DNA of 64,000 nucleotides from VYFG01 sp965248685 (GTDB taxonomy: Bacteria > Pseudomonadota > Gammaproteobacteria > Arenicellales > Poriferihabitantaceae): positions 868,001 to 932,000 of the forward strand of contig CBDFKC010000002.1 of the NCBI GenBank assembly GCA_965248685.1, in the 5' to 3' direction. A program made the translations under genes and the position numbers. Positions within the stretch are counted from its first letter, which is position 1. Every line of letters starts with the position of its first letter. Positions 9,471 through 18,300 of the stretch are shown here, piece by piece. The notes under the pieces are model-generated. The model saw only the letters and a list, made by a program, of their open reading frames with translations, was not told the origin of the DNA and ran no database searches.

Positions 9471-9661
9471 TGCTCATTGCCCCGCCTAGCATTTAATTTT
9501 GTGATCGAATTTCGCCTCGAATTTTACCCGATCCACCGATGGATAGTAATAATCCATGAATAATCGCTCAAAGTGATAATATCTATGGATTTACGACGAT
9601 TACTCTGGTTAATGCTGGCAGGGTAATTCGGCAAACCATAACAATCTCAGGAAGTATTACT

Positions 9662-10909
9662 ATGACCTACAAGCATGTTCAGTTACCTAAAAACGGTAAG
9701 AAAATTACAATTGATAACGGTATTCTGTCAGTTCCGGATCAACCAATTATTGGCTTCGTCGAAGGAGACGGCATCGGTCCAGACATCAATACAGCCTGTC
9801 TCAGAATTTGGAACGCAGCGGTGGATAAGGCTTATGGCAGCAAGCGTAAGATTCACTGGTGCGAACTGTACATGGGCGAGAAGGCTGCCGGGCTATATGA
9901 GGGAGACTATTTTCCCGCGGAAACCCTCGAAGCAATTAGGGAGCTTGGCGTTGCTACCAAAGGCCCACTGACTACGCCCATTGGCGGCGGTTTTCGCTCC
10001 CTCAATGTATCATTGCGGCAGGAAATGGATCTTTTCGCCTGCGTTCGCCCGGTTCGCTACTATACGGGCGTGCCCTCACCGTTGAAAAAACCCGAAGAAG
10101 TCGATGTCATAATATTTCGCGAAAACACCGAAGACGTGTATGCCGGCATCGAATACAACAGTGGTACCCCTGAAAACGAAAAACTGGCTAATTTTCTTCG
10201 CGATGAGATGGGTGCAGAGTTTTTTGAAGGTGCGAGTCTTGGCATAAAACCAATTAGTCCGTTCGGTTCAAAACGTCTAGTAAGAAAAGCCATTCAATAT
10301 GCGATTGATCATAACAAGGCGAGTGTGACGCTGGTGCATAAAGGCAATATCATGAAATTTACCGAAGGAGGTTTTCGCAACTGGGGTTATGAAGTAGCGG
10401 TAGAGGAATTTAGAGAACACGTGGTAACCGAGCAGGAGTTATGGGACGACCACGATGGCAAGATGCCATCGGGAAAAATACTCATTCAGGATCGAATTGC
10501 TGACATTATGTTCCAATTGCTGCAACTTCGGCCAGCGGAGTTCGACGTTTTGGCGACCATGAACCTTAATGGAGATTATCTGTCCGATGCAGTGGCTGCA
10601 GAAGTGGGTGGAATTGGGATCGCGCCTGGAGCAAATATCTCGGATCAAATTGCTGTATTTGAGGCGACCCATGGAACCGCTCCAAAATACGCTAATAAGA
10701 ATAAGGTTAACCCATCGTCATTGATGTTTTCAGGGGCGATGATGCTCGAATATATTGGCTGGAATGAGGCTTCCCAATTGATTAGCAGTGCGTTCACTAA
10801 TGTTATCGCTAGCAAAAGGGTTACCTACGATTTTGCCAGATTAATGGACGGCGCTGAAACAGTATCAACCAGCGAATTTGCTGACGCCATTATAGAGCAG
10901 CTAGGATAA
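9662..10909 (+). CDS. icd: Isocitrate dehydrogenase, NADP-type
   Basis: The 415-residue protein is close to the length of the E. coli Icd family. Visible hallmarks are FVEGDGIGPDI near the N-terminus, the substrate loop TPIGGGFRSLNVSLRQEMDLFACVRP containing the phosphorylatable serine position, FRENTEDVYAGIEY, VHKGNIMKFTEG, the metal-binding aspartates in MNLNGDYLSDA, and the NADP-binding ATHGTAPKYA. It oxidatively decarboxylates isocitrate to 2-oxoglutarate in the TCA cycle. AGGA lies before the ATG. It is divergent from the GTPase operon and appears monocistronic. Confidence 0.97.
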   Translation: MTYKHVQLPKNGKKITIDNGILSVPDQPIIGFVEGDGIGPDINTACLRIWNAAVDKAYGSKRKIHWCELYMGEKAAGLYEGDYFPAETLEAIRELGVATKGPLTTPIGGGFRSLNVSLRQEMDLFACVRPVRYYTGVPSPLKKPEEVDVIIFRENTEDVYAGIEYNSGTPENEKLANFLRDEMGAEFFEGASLGIKPISPFGSKRLVRKAIQYAIDHNKASVTLVHKGNIMKFTEGGFRNWGYEVAVEEFREHVVTEQELWDDHDGKMPSGKILIQDRIADIMFQLLQLRPAEFDVLATMNLNGDYLSDAVAAEVGGIGIAPGANISDQIAVFEATHGTAPKYANKNKVNPSSLMFSGAMMLEYIGWNEASQLISSAFTNVIASKRVTYDFARLMDGAETVSTSEFADAIIEQLG

Positions 10910-11103
10910 TGCTGAATAAATAATCAATGGCACGGTTTGTTTGGAACTCAGTGTTGATTTTCTGAAGTCCTGGGCTTTTTGATTGATGACAATATTTGCT
11001 GGAATATTCCGGCACCGTTAAGAAACTTTTGGTATTGAAACAAGTCAGACCAGTGTTCACCAACCGCGCTAACTGTCTACGATTACATCTATAGGATTTC
11101 AAT

Positions 11104-11805
11104 TTGACCAAGTCAAAAATACTAATTTTGCTACTTATCGCAATCGCGGTAGCGCTATTACTATTGTATGGGCCAAGGCAATATCTAAGCTTGGAGTTCG
11201 TCCAGTCTAAACTGGGTGTAATTGCGGAGTATCGATCGCAAAACCCAATTAAATCGGTCATGATCTTTGCCGCAGTATATATTCTTGCAACCGCGGCCTC
11301 AATTCCCGGCGCCCTGGTTCTGACCCTCGCTGGGGGTGCAATATTTGGATTCTACCTGGGTTCGATTATCGTCATTATCTCGGCAACAATTGGCGCAACC
11401 ATCGCATTTTTATTGGCACGTTATTTGTTCGATGACCTGGTTCAGTCAAAAATGGGCGAACGCTTAACCAGGATAAGGGAAAACTTTCGTAAGGAAGGTG
11501 CGCTTTACTTGTTTTCAATGCGACTGGTTCCGGTAATACCGTTTTTTGCGATTAATCTTTTGATGGGATTAACATCAATAAAGACCTCGACCTATGTCAT
11601 TGCATCCGCAATAGGTATGGCACCCGGAACTATGGCATTTATTAATGCTGGCACCCAGCTTGGTAAACTTAATTCGGTTAAGGGTCTGCTGTCACCGGGA
11701 TTGATTGCATCATTTGTATTGCTCGCGGTATTTCCTTATATGGCCAAGTTTCTTCTGAAATTTATCAAATCAAGATCAACATCCTCTGGAGCCAATAATT
11801 CATGA
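11104..11805 (+). CDS. TVP38/TMEM64 (DedA-like) membrane protein
   Basis: The 233-residue polytopic inner-membrane protein has hydrophobic segments at about 5-22, 50-75, 80-105, 135-160 and 190-215. It contains the family segments SIPGALVLTLAGGAIFG, and RLVPVIPFFAINLLMGLT. The start is TTG with AGGA 7 bp upstream. Its stop overlaps the start of the next gene by 4 bp (ATGA), so translation is coupled. TVP38-type proteins are linked to lipid or membrane homeostasis and are frequently encoded beside, or fused to, mercuric-reductase-like flavoproteins; the substrate is not known. Confidence 0.88.
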   Translation: MTKSKILILLLIAIAVALLLLYGPRQYLSLEFVQSKLGVIAEYRSQNPIKSVMIFAAVYILATAASIPGALVLTLAGGAIFGFYLGSIIVIISATIGATIAFLLARYLFDDLVQSKMGERLTRIRENFRKEGALYLFSMRLVPVIPFFAINLLMGLTSIKTSTYVIASAIGMAPGTMAFINAGTQLGKLNSVKGLLSPGLIASFVLLAVFPYMAKFLLKFIKSRSTSSGANNS

Positions 11806-13238
11806 GTCGTTATGATGCAAACCTGGTTGTAATTGGCGCCGGTAGCGCAGGCCTTGTCAGCGCCTATATTGGTTCGGCAATTAAAGCCAAAGTTATATTA
11901 ATCGAAAAAGGGAAGATGGGCGGAGACTGCCTGAATACCGGATGCGTTCCGTCAAAATCATTGATTGCTTCGGCTAAACTGCTTCACCAAATCAAGAATT
12001 CCCAACATTGGGGGATACGATCAGCATCGGCAGAATTTGAATTTTCGGAGGTAATGGATCGAATCAACAATGTTATCAAAACAATTGAACCAAATGATTC
12101 GGTAGAGCGTTATAGCGGACTCGGCGTCGAAGTAATTAAAGGCGAAGCAACGATTACCTCGAGCACTACAGTTGAAGTAAATGGCCGTACGATTACTACA
12201 AAAAACATTATCATTGCCACGGGCGCGGTGCCATTCGTACCACCCATAGAGGGTTTGGATGAAATAGGCTATCTCACCTCAGATAATATCTGGCAACTAG
12301 ATTCGTTACCCGGAAAGTTGGCGGTGCTGGGCGGGGGTCCCATCGGTTGTGAACTGGCGCAATGTTTTGCAAGGTTCGGCAGCGACGTTACTATTGTGGA
12401 AATGCTGCCGCAAATCATGATTCGGGAAGACGAAGAAATCTCCCGGTTTATAGTCGATCGATTTACCCAAGAAGGTATCCAGGTCTTGGCCAATCATAAG
12501 GCCGTAAAAGTTGGAGTGGAGGGAGATCGAAAAATACTCTATTGTGATAACGATGGAGTGTCGGTGGAAGTTGAGTTTGACCAAATTTTAATCGCCGTTG
12601 GGCGGGCCGCAAGGTCGAAAGGATATGGTCTTGAACAAGTAAATATACCCATAAGTAAACGCCGCACCATAGAAACAGACGATTACCTGCAGGCCGGGTA
12701 TCCGTCTGTATTTGCCTGCGGTGATATTGTCGGCCCCTATCAATTTACCCATGTAGCAGCACATCAAGCCTGGTACGCTGTGGTCAACGCCTTGTTTCGA
12801 CCGTTTAAGAAATTTAAAGTTGATTATCGAGTTATTCCCTGGGCAACCTATACTGATCCTGAGGTAGCCAGGGTGGGATTAAATGAGTTGGACGCAAAAG
12901 AGCAAAATATTCCCTACGAAATCACGCGCTATGATTTGGCTCACCTTGATCGCGCCATCGCAGAAGGACATGCAGAGGGCGTAGTGAAAGTATTAACCAT
13001 CCCGGGAAAAGATAAAATTCTTGGCGTCACTATTATGGGAAATCACGCGGGAGATATAATTGCAGAATTTGTGCTGGCGATGAAACACAATCTTGGTATG
13101 AACAAGATTCTTCAAACTATTCATTCCTATCCGACCTGGATGGAAGCCAATAAATTTGCCGCCGGCAATTGGAAGAAAGCCCACGTACCAGCATGGGCCC
13201 TTAACCTGCTTGAGCGTTTCCATCGGTGGCGACGATAA
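11802..13238 (+). CDS. Mercuric reductase-like pyridine nucleotide-disulfide oxidoreductase
   Basis: The 478-residue flavoprotein has an N-terminal FAD site (VIGAGSAGLVSA), the redox-active pair in GGDCLNTGCVPSKS, a second nucleotide-binding glycine motif (VLGGGPIGCELAQ), the second FAD segment (VFACGDIVGPYQFTH), and a C-terminal dimerisation domain ending with the HSYPTWMEA motif containing the catalytic His. It lacks the N-terminal HMA metal-binding domain and the C-terminal vicinal cysteines of true MerA, so mercury detoxification is unlikely. The 4-bp overlap with the TVP38 gene indicates a functional pair. The electron acceptor is unknown. Confidence 0.88.
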   Translation: MSRYDANLVVIGAGSAGLVSAYIGSAIKAKVILIEKGKMGGDCLNTGCVPSKSLIASAKLLHQIKNSQHWGIRSASAEFEFSEVMDRINNVIKTIEPNDSVERYSGLGVEVIKGEATITSSTTVEVNGRTITTKNIIIATGAVPFVPPIEGLDEIGYLTSDNIWQLDSLPGKLAVLGGGPIGCELAQCFARFGSDVTIVEMLPQIMIREDEEISRFIVDRFTQEGIQVLANHKAVKVGVEGDRKILYCDNDGVSVEVEFDQILIAVGRAARSKGYGLEQVNIPISKRRTIETDDYLQAGYPSVFACGDIVGPYQFTHVAAHQAWYAVVNALFRPFKKFKVDYRVIPWATYTDPEVARVGLNELDAKEQNIPYEITRYDLAHLDRAIAEGHAEGVVKVLTIPGKDKILGVTIMGNHAGDIIAEFVLAMKHNLGMNKILQTIHSYPTWMEANKFAAGNWKKAHVPAWALNLLERFHRWRR

Positions 13239-13550
13239 ATTACAACGAGAAATTGGTAAGAACTCAATCCTAATCTTTCAATATTTCAACTTCAATTTAG
13301 AACGGAATGAGTAAATAGAGAAACCAATGGAAACCAATGGAGCCATATTTAGTCCAATTCGCCGAGCTAGTAAATAATAAACTGACTCTAATGCGTATGG
13401 AACTGCCAGTCGCGTTTGTATACCCATCGGTCGGTAGCTTGCCCTTTTCTGGCAATCGCAAATTATGTAATAGTTGAAGACTTCTTGAAAATAAACATTA
13501 ATTAAGTTATGCGTTGTAAGAGCGGAAGCTAAAGAAATTTCTAACCGTCG
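13239..13550. other. Intergenic region, AT-rich
   Basis: This 312-bp stretch separates the flavoprotein from a convergent GST gene. It contains a perfect 10-bp tandem duplication (AAACCAATGG twice, 13321-13340). No coding frame, terminator or other recognisable element was found. Confidence 0.5.
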
Positions 13551-14225
13551 TTATATATCTTCGAATTCGTTGTGCTCCATAATCCAATTTTCTGATTGTG
13601 CAGCTTCATAAAACTCTATGGCAGATGGATGGTTCAATAAATTATCAATATATTCTTTAGACAGAACATTTACATCAATTGAATAGGTTCTTAACCTCTC
13701 AGCGACTGGCGTAAAAAAGGCGTCAGCTGCCGTAAATTTCTTCCCAAATAGATAGGGCCCAACCTGGCCACAATTTAGTCTACTCCATTCCCAAAGCGAT
13801 TCTATTCGCTCTAAATCAGTCTGTGCCGCAACAGTAGGAATAAATTTTTTATACTGCCTTTTTAGATTCATTGGCATTGTTGAGCGAAGAGCGTTAAAAC
13901 CTGAATGCATTTCAGCACAAAGGCTTCGGGCAATAGCTCGTTGCATCGGATCTGTTGGCCATATATCTAGAGTTGGATGATGTTCATGCAAAAATTCTGT
14001 AATTGAAAGACTATCCCAAATAATTGTCGAATCATCTTCCTTACTTGCCACTAAAACAGGCACTGCTTTTGCAGGGAATTGTTGTCTTCTAAATTCCTCA
14101 AACTTTTCTGAATATAACGGTACTACCTTATATTCAAAATTAATTTTGAAAGCCCTAAGCAGCATCCACACGCGAAGTGACCATGAGGAATATACCTGAT
14201 TACCTAAATAGACTTTATACCGCAT
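13551..14225 (-). CDS. Glutathione S-transferase-like protein
   Basis: The 224-residue protein has an N-terminal thioredoxin-like GST domain beginning YLGNQVYSSWSLRVWMLLRAF, where a Ser of the SSWSLR motif is the expected glutathione-activating residue, followed by FPAKAVPVLV (cis-Pro) and the glutathione-binding pair in WDSLSITEFL. The all-alpha C-terminal domain contains KKFTAADAFFTPVAERL. This places it in the bacterial GST group of maleylacetoacetate isomerase-like or YfcF-like enzymes. Its DNA is more AT-rich than neighbouring housekeeping genes, and it lies in an accessory patch, so acquisition by transfer is possible. Substrate unknown. Confidence 0.88.
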   Translation of the reverse strand: MRYKVYLGNQVYSSWSLRVWMLLRAFKINFEYKVVPLYSEKFEEFRRQQFPAKAVPVLVASKEDDSTIIWDSLSITEFLHEHHPTLDIWPTDPMQRAIARSLCAEMHSGFNALRSTMPMNLKRQYKKFIPTVAAQTDLERIESLWEWSRLNCGQVGPYLFGKKFTAADAFFTPVAERLRTYSIDVNVLSKEYIDNLLNHPSAIEFYEAAQSENWIMEHNEFEDI

Positions 14226-14455
14226 TTTTCGAAATTAAATTGTTATCAGTCGTACACAATAACCGATTTGAATTGACGAATGATTCGAAGCGGATCGAAC
14301 TGTTCATTAATAATGAATGAGGTGGTTTTAGTTGATTTTATCAAAAACCAAACCGTGTCTAGAGAAAAGGAGATTATCGATTTCTTAAAATTCTACTAAA
14401 AATTTAAGGTATCAGCGAATTAGTTGTAGAAGTTCAGACCCAATCTGACACAATG

Positions 14456-14731
14456 CTAAATCAACCGGAGCGTGGCAAAGACGAAATGAGACCCTTCTAC
14501 CCAGCCAGCTTTCCCCCACTGAATCCAATCTGCCGCCGATGACAATGGGTGTTCTCCCTCGGGGAAAATCTTGGAAAATAGGGTTTCAAAAACAAGCGAT
14601 TCGTTGCAAATTGAGGCCACTCGTTCTAGCTGACCCTCAGCGGGCTCAAGGTACGTTAGAGGCATCAGCTTATATGGTTTTTTATTGATAAAGTTTTCAA
14701 TAGTTCGTCCACTCTTTTTGGAAAATTTCAT
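14456..14731 (-). CDS. Short protein, possibly truncated GNAT-like fragment
   Basis: A 91-residue frame. From residue 23 it reads MPLTYLEPAEGQLERVASICNE, then WIQWGKAGWVEGSHFVFATL, reminiscent of the N-terminal half of an acetyltransferase (W..GW..G.HFVFA), after which the frame stops. I do not recognise a complete domain. It may be an N-terminal remnant of a longer gene or a small independent protein. It lies in the AT-rich patch between the GST gene and the secreted hydrolase. Confidence 0.4.
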   Translation of the reverse strand: MKFSKKSGRTIENFINKKPYKLMPLTYLEPAEGQLERVASICNESLVFETLFSKIFPEGEHPLSSAADWIQWGKAGWVEGSHFVFATLRLI

Positions 14732-15061
14732 CTTAAAACTCCGTTCGCTAAACTGTCGTATAGCAACTTTGTGTTCACATTACCCATTGCAAGTTCTAAG
14801 GGTGTTGTAATCCTCATTTTTAGCAGTTTTTGAGTCCCTGACTGGCGGCTTTGGTATACAACGGGCATAGCTCGGACGAAACCAGCGGGCTTGTCTCAAT
14901 TCGCCTGCTACGACCAAATTTTGCCATTGAGACGGTCAGTAACTCTTTGCATCAGCGGTCAGCAAAACGCGTTGCAGGTTGCTGATCCGTTCCATGCGTT
15001 TGTTATGTTGCAGGTGAATACTCTTTAAGTACAACTGCCACACAACTAAAGTAGTCTTGAA
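14732..15061. other. Intergenic region with strong secondary structure
   Basis: No gene is supported in these 330 bp. The region contains the structured element annotated at 14856-15006 and otherwise no feature I recognise. Confidence 0.5.
14856..15006 (-). repeat. Imperfect inverted-repeat element, attC- or MITE-like
   Basis: The outer arms 14856-14875 and 14987-15006 are imperfectly complementary (ATAC-AACGGGCAT against ATAACAAACG-CAT when one is reversed). Inside are GTCTCAAT/ATTGAGAC (14893-14900 and 14926-14933) and ATCAGC/GCTGAT (14951-14956 and 14981-14986). It lies directly 3' of the minus-strand hydrolase gene, where an integron cassette recombination site would lie. The core sites do not fit RYYYAAC/GTTRRRY well, so attC is only one option. 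Confidence 0.3.
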
Positions 15062-15943
15062 CTACAGCCTCTCCTCGAGAAACTCACGAGACATCTGGTT
15101 AGCCTGGTCAGCGGCCTTCGGATTAGACCGGATAATATACCCGGCATCTATAGCGTCAATTCCTGGATGATCAAATGCGTGGTGAGCATCTGCGAACACT
15201 TTCAATGTGATTTCGTGTTGAGGTTGTAATTTGTCAACATACTGTACACATAGTTCTGCAGGGGTCCAGTTGTCCTCATTGCCAGTCAAAATTAAAGTGG
15301 GCGTGTTGATCGGTTCAGGCGCACTGCATAATGGGTAGAAAGCTATTGCAGCTTGAAACGGTTTCATCGCCAGACCTTCTGAGGTTGACTGCTTAATAGT
15401 CTCTAGTACAGTCATGCCGCCATGTGACATTCCCATTACAGCGATGCGGGCAGAGTCAACGAATGAACGAGCCGACAGATATCGCTTCGCACCGTAAGCA
15501 TCCAGAGCCCGACGCCACGGCGTCGTCAACTCACTCCCACCACCGCAGATGTAATCGAAACCGCGAGGTTTAAATGAATCTACGCTCAGGACTACGTAGC
15601 CCCAGGATACGAGCCTCTTAGACCACATCTCTTCATGCTTCGAGATACCAGCACAGGTATGTAGGAGAACAATTGCAGCCCGAGGCACCTCACCCACAGG
15701 TTTTGCGAGGTACCCGGATAGCGAGACACTAGGCTCTACTCTGGCTTCGACCGGGTTGCCCAATTTTTTGGCCTGTTTGATCATGAAAGGGCTGGGAGTA
15801 TAGGTAAAGGATACACTCTCAAACTTAACTATTTCAGCGTCGGTATAAATGGATTCAGCTCCGAATAGCGTTTCGGCGAATACCATTGCTGCAACAAGGC
15901 TTATATTAGTCGCCATACGCAACAATTTATGTCTGGGCATCAT
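15062..15943 (-). CDS. Secreted dienelactone hydrolase-family protein
   Basis: The 293-residue alpha/beta-hydrolase has an N-terminal signal-like hydrophobic segment (residues 9-28), so it is probably periplasmic. The nucleophile elbow GMSHGG, an acid-bearing loop (LTGNEDNWTP) and the histidine segment DAHHAFDH form the expected Ser-Asp-His triad. DLH-family enzymes usually use Cys as nucleophile; here it is Ser, as in many secreted family members. The two first codons are both ATG, and either could start translation. No operon partner is convincing. The substrate is unknown. Confidence 0.85.
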   Translation of the reverse strand: MMPRHKLLRMATNISLVAAMVFAETLFGAESIYTDAEIVKFESVSFTYTPSPFMIKQAKKLGNPVEARVEPSVSLSGYLAKPVGEVPRAAIVLLHTCAGISKHEEMWSKRLVSWGYVVLSVDSFKPRGFDYICGGGSELTTPWRRALDAYGAKRYLSARSFVDSARIAVMGMSHGGMTVLETIKQSTSEGLAMKPFQAAIAFYPLCSAPEPINTPTLILTGNEDNWTPAELCVQYVDKLQPQHEITLKVFADAHHAFDHPGIDAIDAGYIIRSNPKAADQANQMSREFLEERL

Positions 15944-16435
15944 GTTAAAACTCTTACTTGTGTAAGTGCCATGTAGCGGTGGTTAGATGTCGTTATTAGA
16001 TACAAAAGCACGTCGCCGCATGTTGCTGGAATATCATTTTTTGGTGGTTGTTTGGCACTTTCCCCTTTCGTTCGAATGTCCGGAATGAGTATCTCAGACA
16101 CAGCTTGGAAAGTCGACAATCCAACAATTTGCAATCTCAATATCGAAGATTAAGCGAAAGGCTCTGCTCTACCCGAATCAGTGGTTGACTGTATTAACCA
16201 TGCTCTAGCCCCAGAAAAAGCGATCTTTGGTATTTCTTCTCTTGATTTTAGTATCGATGGAATACTATATTCTTCCAAGGAATTGATTTTCATAGTACTC
16301 TCAATGCTACAGGCAACGACTTAGCTGATCGAAGCAGGGCTCACTGAATTGCAGTTATAACATTTCGCTAAGGCCCATCTGGTACGCAATCTGCGACCTG
16401 GCCTCATCTCATATAATTGGGAGGGATTTTGACTT
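15944..16435. other. Intergenic region without a confident gene
   Basis: A 66-codon minus-strand frame (15940-16140) shares a 4-bp ATGA overlap with the hydrolase, but its protein is compositionally unconvincing. The remainder holds no recognisable RNA, repeat or promoter. Confidence 0.4.
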
Positions 16436-16690
16436 ATGACAGAGACCCATGACGAAAAATCGCAAAGGATTGATGAAGAGAACGTAGAAATGTTCAACGA
16501 ACACATGCGTGTTACCGCCAACGATGCAGATGGGAATGAGTGGATTCGTCGCTTGCAACAACAAGACCTTAGTAGCAGTCAGGTATCAAGACATATAAAT
16601 AACGTTTGGAATCTCACTCGTCGCAAAAACATAAGTATTTCACCCACTAACCAATGGCTCGGGATTTACTCGTTACCACCAACCATATAA
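16436..16690 (+). CDS. Small hypothetical protein
   Basis: An 84-residue hydrophilic protein preceded by a strong purine-rich ribosome-binding sequence (GGGAGGGA, about 8 bp before the ATG). The N-terminal half is acidic (ETHDEKSQRIDEENVEM), and the middle (WIRRLQQQDLSSSQVSRHINNVWNLTR) looks helical and could be a small regulatory or DNA-binding element. No family is recognised. It ends 23 bp before the convergent acuI stop. It is supported mainly by the ribosome-binding site and plausible composition. Confidence 0.4.
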   Translation: MTETHDEKSQRIDEENVEMFNEHMRVTANDADGNEWIRRLQQQDLSSSQVSRHINNVWNLTRRKNISISPTNQWLGIYSLPPTI

Positions 16691-16713
16691 TTGGGATTAG
16701 GAAGATAGCCCCA

Positions 16714-17709
16714 TCACCCAGCCACATTTACCACTACCCTGCCCCAATTCGACCCATCCAGAAAACTGTCGAAGGCATCGGGCAATTCATCAAAAGCAAC
16801 TTCCCTGGTAATAATTTTATCCAGATGACGCGGCTTGAGATCTTCCCCAACCCGTCTCCAGATATCGTTTCTCATCTCATTGGGCATTTCAATGGAATTG
16901 ATCCCCAATAGGGATACACCGCGCAGAATAAATGGCATGACCGTTGTATTCAGCGTATGACCGTCGACTAATCCGATACTAGCGATGTTACCCCAGGGTT
17001 TCACCGTACGGGTCAACCATGCCAGGGTATCCCCTCCGGCATTGTCCACCGCGCCGCCCCATACCGCGGTTTCCAGCGGACGAGTACCCATTTCAATTTC
17101 ATGACGATCAATAAACTCGCTGGCGCCTAGACTACGAAGGTAATCATGTTGTGCAGACTTTCCGGTAAATGCAGTAACCGAATAACCTTTGGAGGCAAGA
17201 ATATCAATTGCCACACTGCCAACGCCGCCGGTTGCACCGGTTACCACAATGGGTCCGTGCTCAGGGGTTTGACCGTTTTGTTCCATACGAACCACAGCCA
17301 TAGCAGCAGTAAATCCAGCCGTTCCCAATCCCATTGCTTCCCGTAGAGAAATACCCCTGGGTATAGGTACTACGCAATCCGCACACACCCTAGCCATTTC
17401 CGCATAACCTCCATCAGCTGTTTCTGAGAGTCCACATCCTGCCACCAACACTTCGTCACCGGCGCTAAATCGGGGGTCTGCGGAGCTCTCTACCGTTCCA
17501 GAAAAGTCGACTCCACCATTTAACGGATATTGACGCAAAATCTTGCCTTTTCCAGTGGCGGCTAATACATCTTTAAAATTTATTCCTGACCAGGCAACCT
17601 TGACCACTACCTCACCATCGGTCAATTCATCCACGGTCATGTCCTGGAAACCAGCGACGATTGTTTTGTCTTCAGTGCGATTGATGCGAAACGCGCGAAA
17701 CTTACTCAT
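16714..17709 (-). CDS. acuI: Acrylyl-CoA reductase (AcuI/YhdH family)
   Basis: The 331-residue zinc-free medium-chain dehydrogenase contains SGINFKDVLAATGKGKI and PLNGGVDFSGTVE at the N-terminus and an NADPH-binding Rossmann motif VTGATGGVGSVA, matching the YhdH/AcuI group. AcuI reduces acryloyl-CoA to propionyl-CoA with NADPH, for example during DMSP breakdown or 3-hydroxypropionate metabolism. The propionyl-CoA carboxylase and mutase genes at the window start would process the product. It sits downstream of pgpA with a 60-bp gap, and may be cotranscribed with it. Substrate is inferred from family only. Confidence 0.85.
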   Translation of the reverse strand: MSKFRAFRINRTEDKTIVAGFQDMTVDELTDGEVVVKVAWSGINFKDVLAATGKGKILRQYPLNGGVDFSGTVESSADPRFSAGDEVLVAGCGLSETADGGYAEMARVCADCVVPIPRGISLREAMGLGTAGFTAAMAVVRMEQNGQTPEHGPIVVTGATGGVGSVAIDILASKGYSVTAFTGKSAQHDYLRSLGASEFIDRHEIEMGTRPLETAVWGGAVDNAGGDTLAWLTRTVKPWGNIASIGLVDGHTLNTTVMPFILRGVSLLGINSIEMPNEMRNDIWRRVGEDLKPRHLDKIITREVAFDELPDAFDSFLDGSNWGRVVVNVAG

Positions 17710-17769
17710 ATTATTTATATAGATTGTTAGTTAACTGTATAGCGAAGGGATAGCTAATTCGATCAATAT

Positions 17770-18300
17770 TTAGACAGGATTTCCGGGCAATATACTGGAA
17801 AAATCGGCCCACAGATCAAGGTATTGCAATGCCCAGAGGATAGCACCCGCAAACACCCCGGCAATTAAATCGTCCAGCATGATTCCCAAGCCTCCGTGGA
17901 CTTTTTGATCAATCCATCTAATTGGCCATGGCTTTACTATATCAAACAGTCGAAACAAAATAAAACCGCCCAAAATATTAACGTAGGTACCCGGGACCAG
18001 CAGCATAGTTACAAAATATCCGGCAAATTCATCCCATACAATGGCCGGATGGTCGTGGCTATCGAGGATCTTTGCAGTATGCCCACAAATCCAGCCTCCC
18101 GTTACGATCATTATTAGGGTTATCACCACATACCAGCCAAACCCCGCCGATATAGCAGCAATGTACAGGGGAACTGCCAACAGTGTACCAAAAGTACCAG
18201 GAGCAACCGGCGACAATCCCGAGCCCAACCCAAGACCCAGAAAAGCGCCAGGAGAAGCGACTAAATCCCTTGGAGTGGCCGCTCGATTGGGTTTAGTCAC
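17770..18300 (-). CDS. pgpA: Phosphatidylglycerophosphatase A
   Basis: An inner-membrane enzyme that dephosphorylates phosphatidylglycerol phosphate to phosphatidylglycerol. Hallmarks are GLGSGLSPVAPGTFGTLLAVPLY, VWDEFAGYFVTM and FRLFDIVKPWPIRWID, with four hydrophobic segments. The open frame extends upstream to 18378, deep inside nusB, but the GTG at 18300 gives 176 residues, the family's usual length, and overlaps the nusB stop by 8 bp, so I use it. In many gammaproteobacteria thiL lies between nusB and pgpA; here it is absent. Confidence 0.92.
   Translation of the reverse strand: MTKPNRAATPRDLVASPGAFLGLGLGSGLSPVAPGTFGTLLAVPLYIAAISAGFGWYVVITLIMIVTGGWICGHTAKILDSHDHPAIVWDEFAGYFVTMLLVPGTYVNILGGFILFRLFDIVKPWPIRWIDQKVHGGLGIMLDDLIAGVFAGAILWALQYLDLWADFSSILPGNPV

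Noticed and set aside
15940..16140. 66-codon minus-strand frame overlapping the hydrolase start by ATGA
   Set aside because: The overlap suggests coupling, but there is no ribosome-binding site and the protein shows no recognisable composition or motif.
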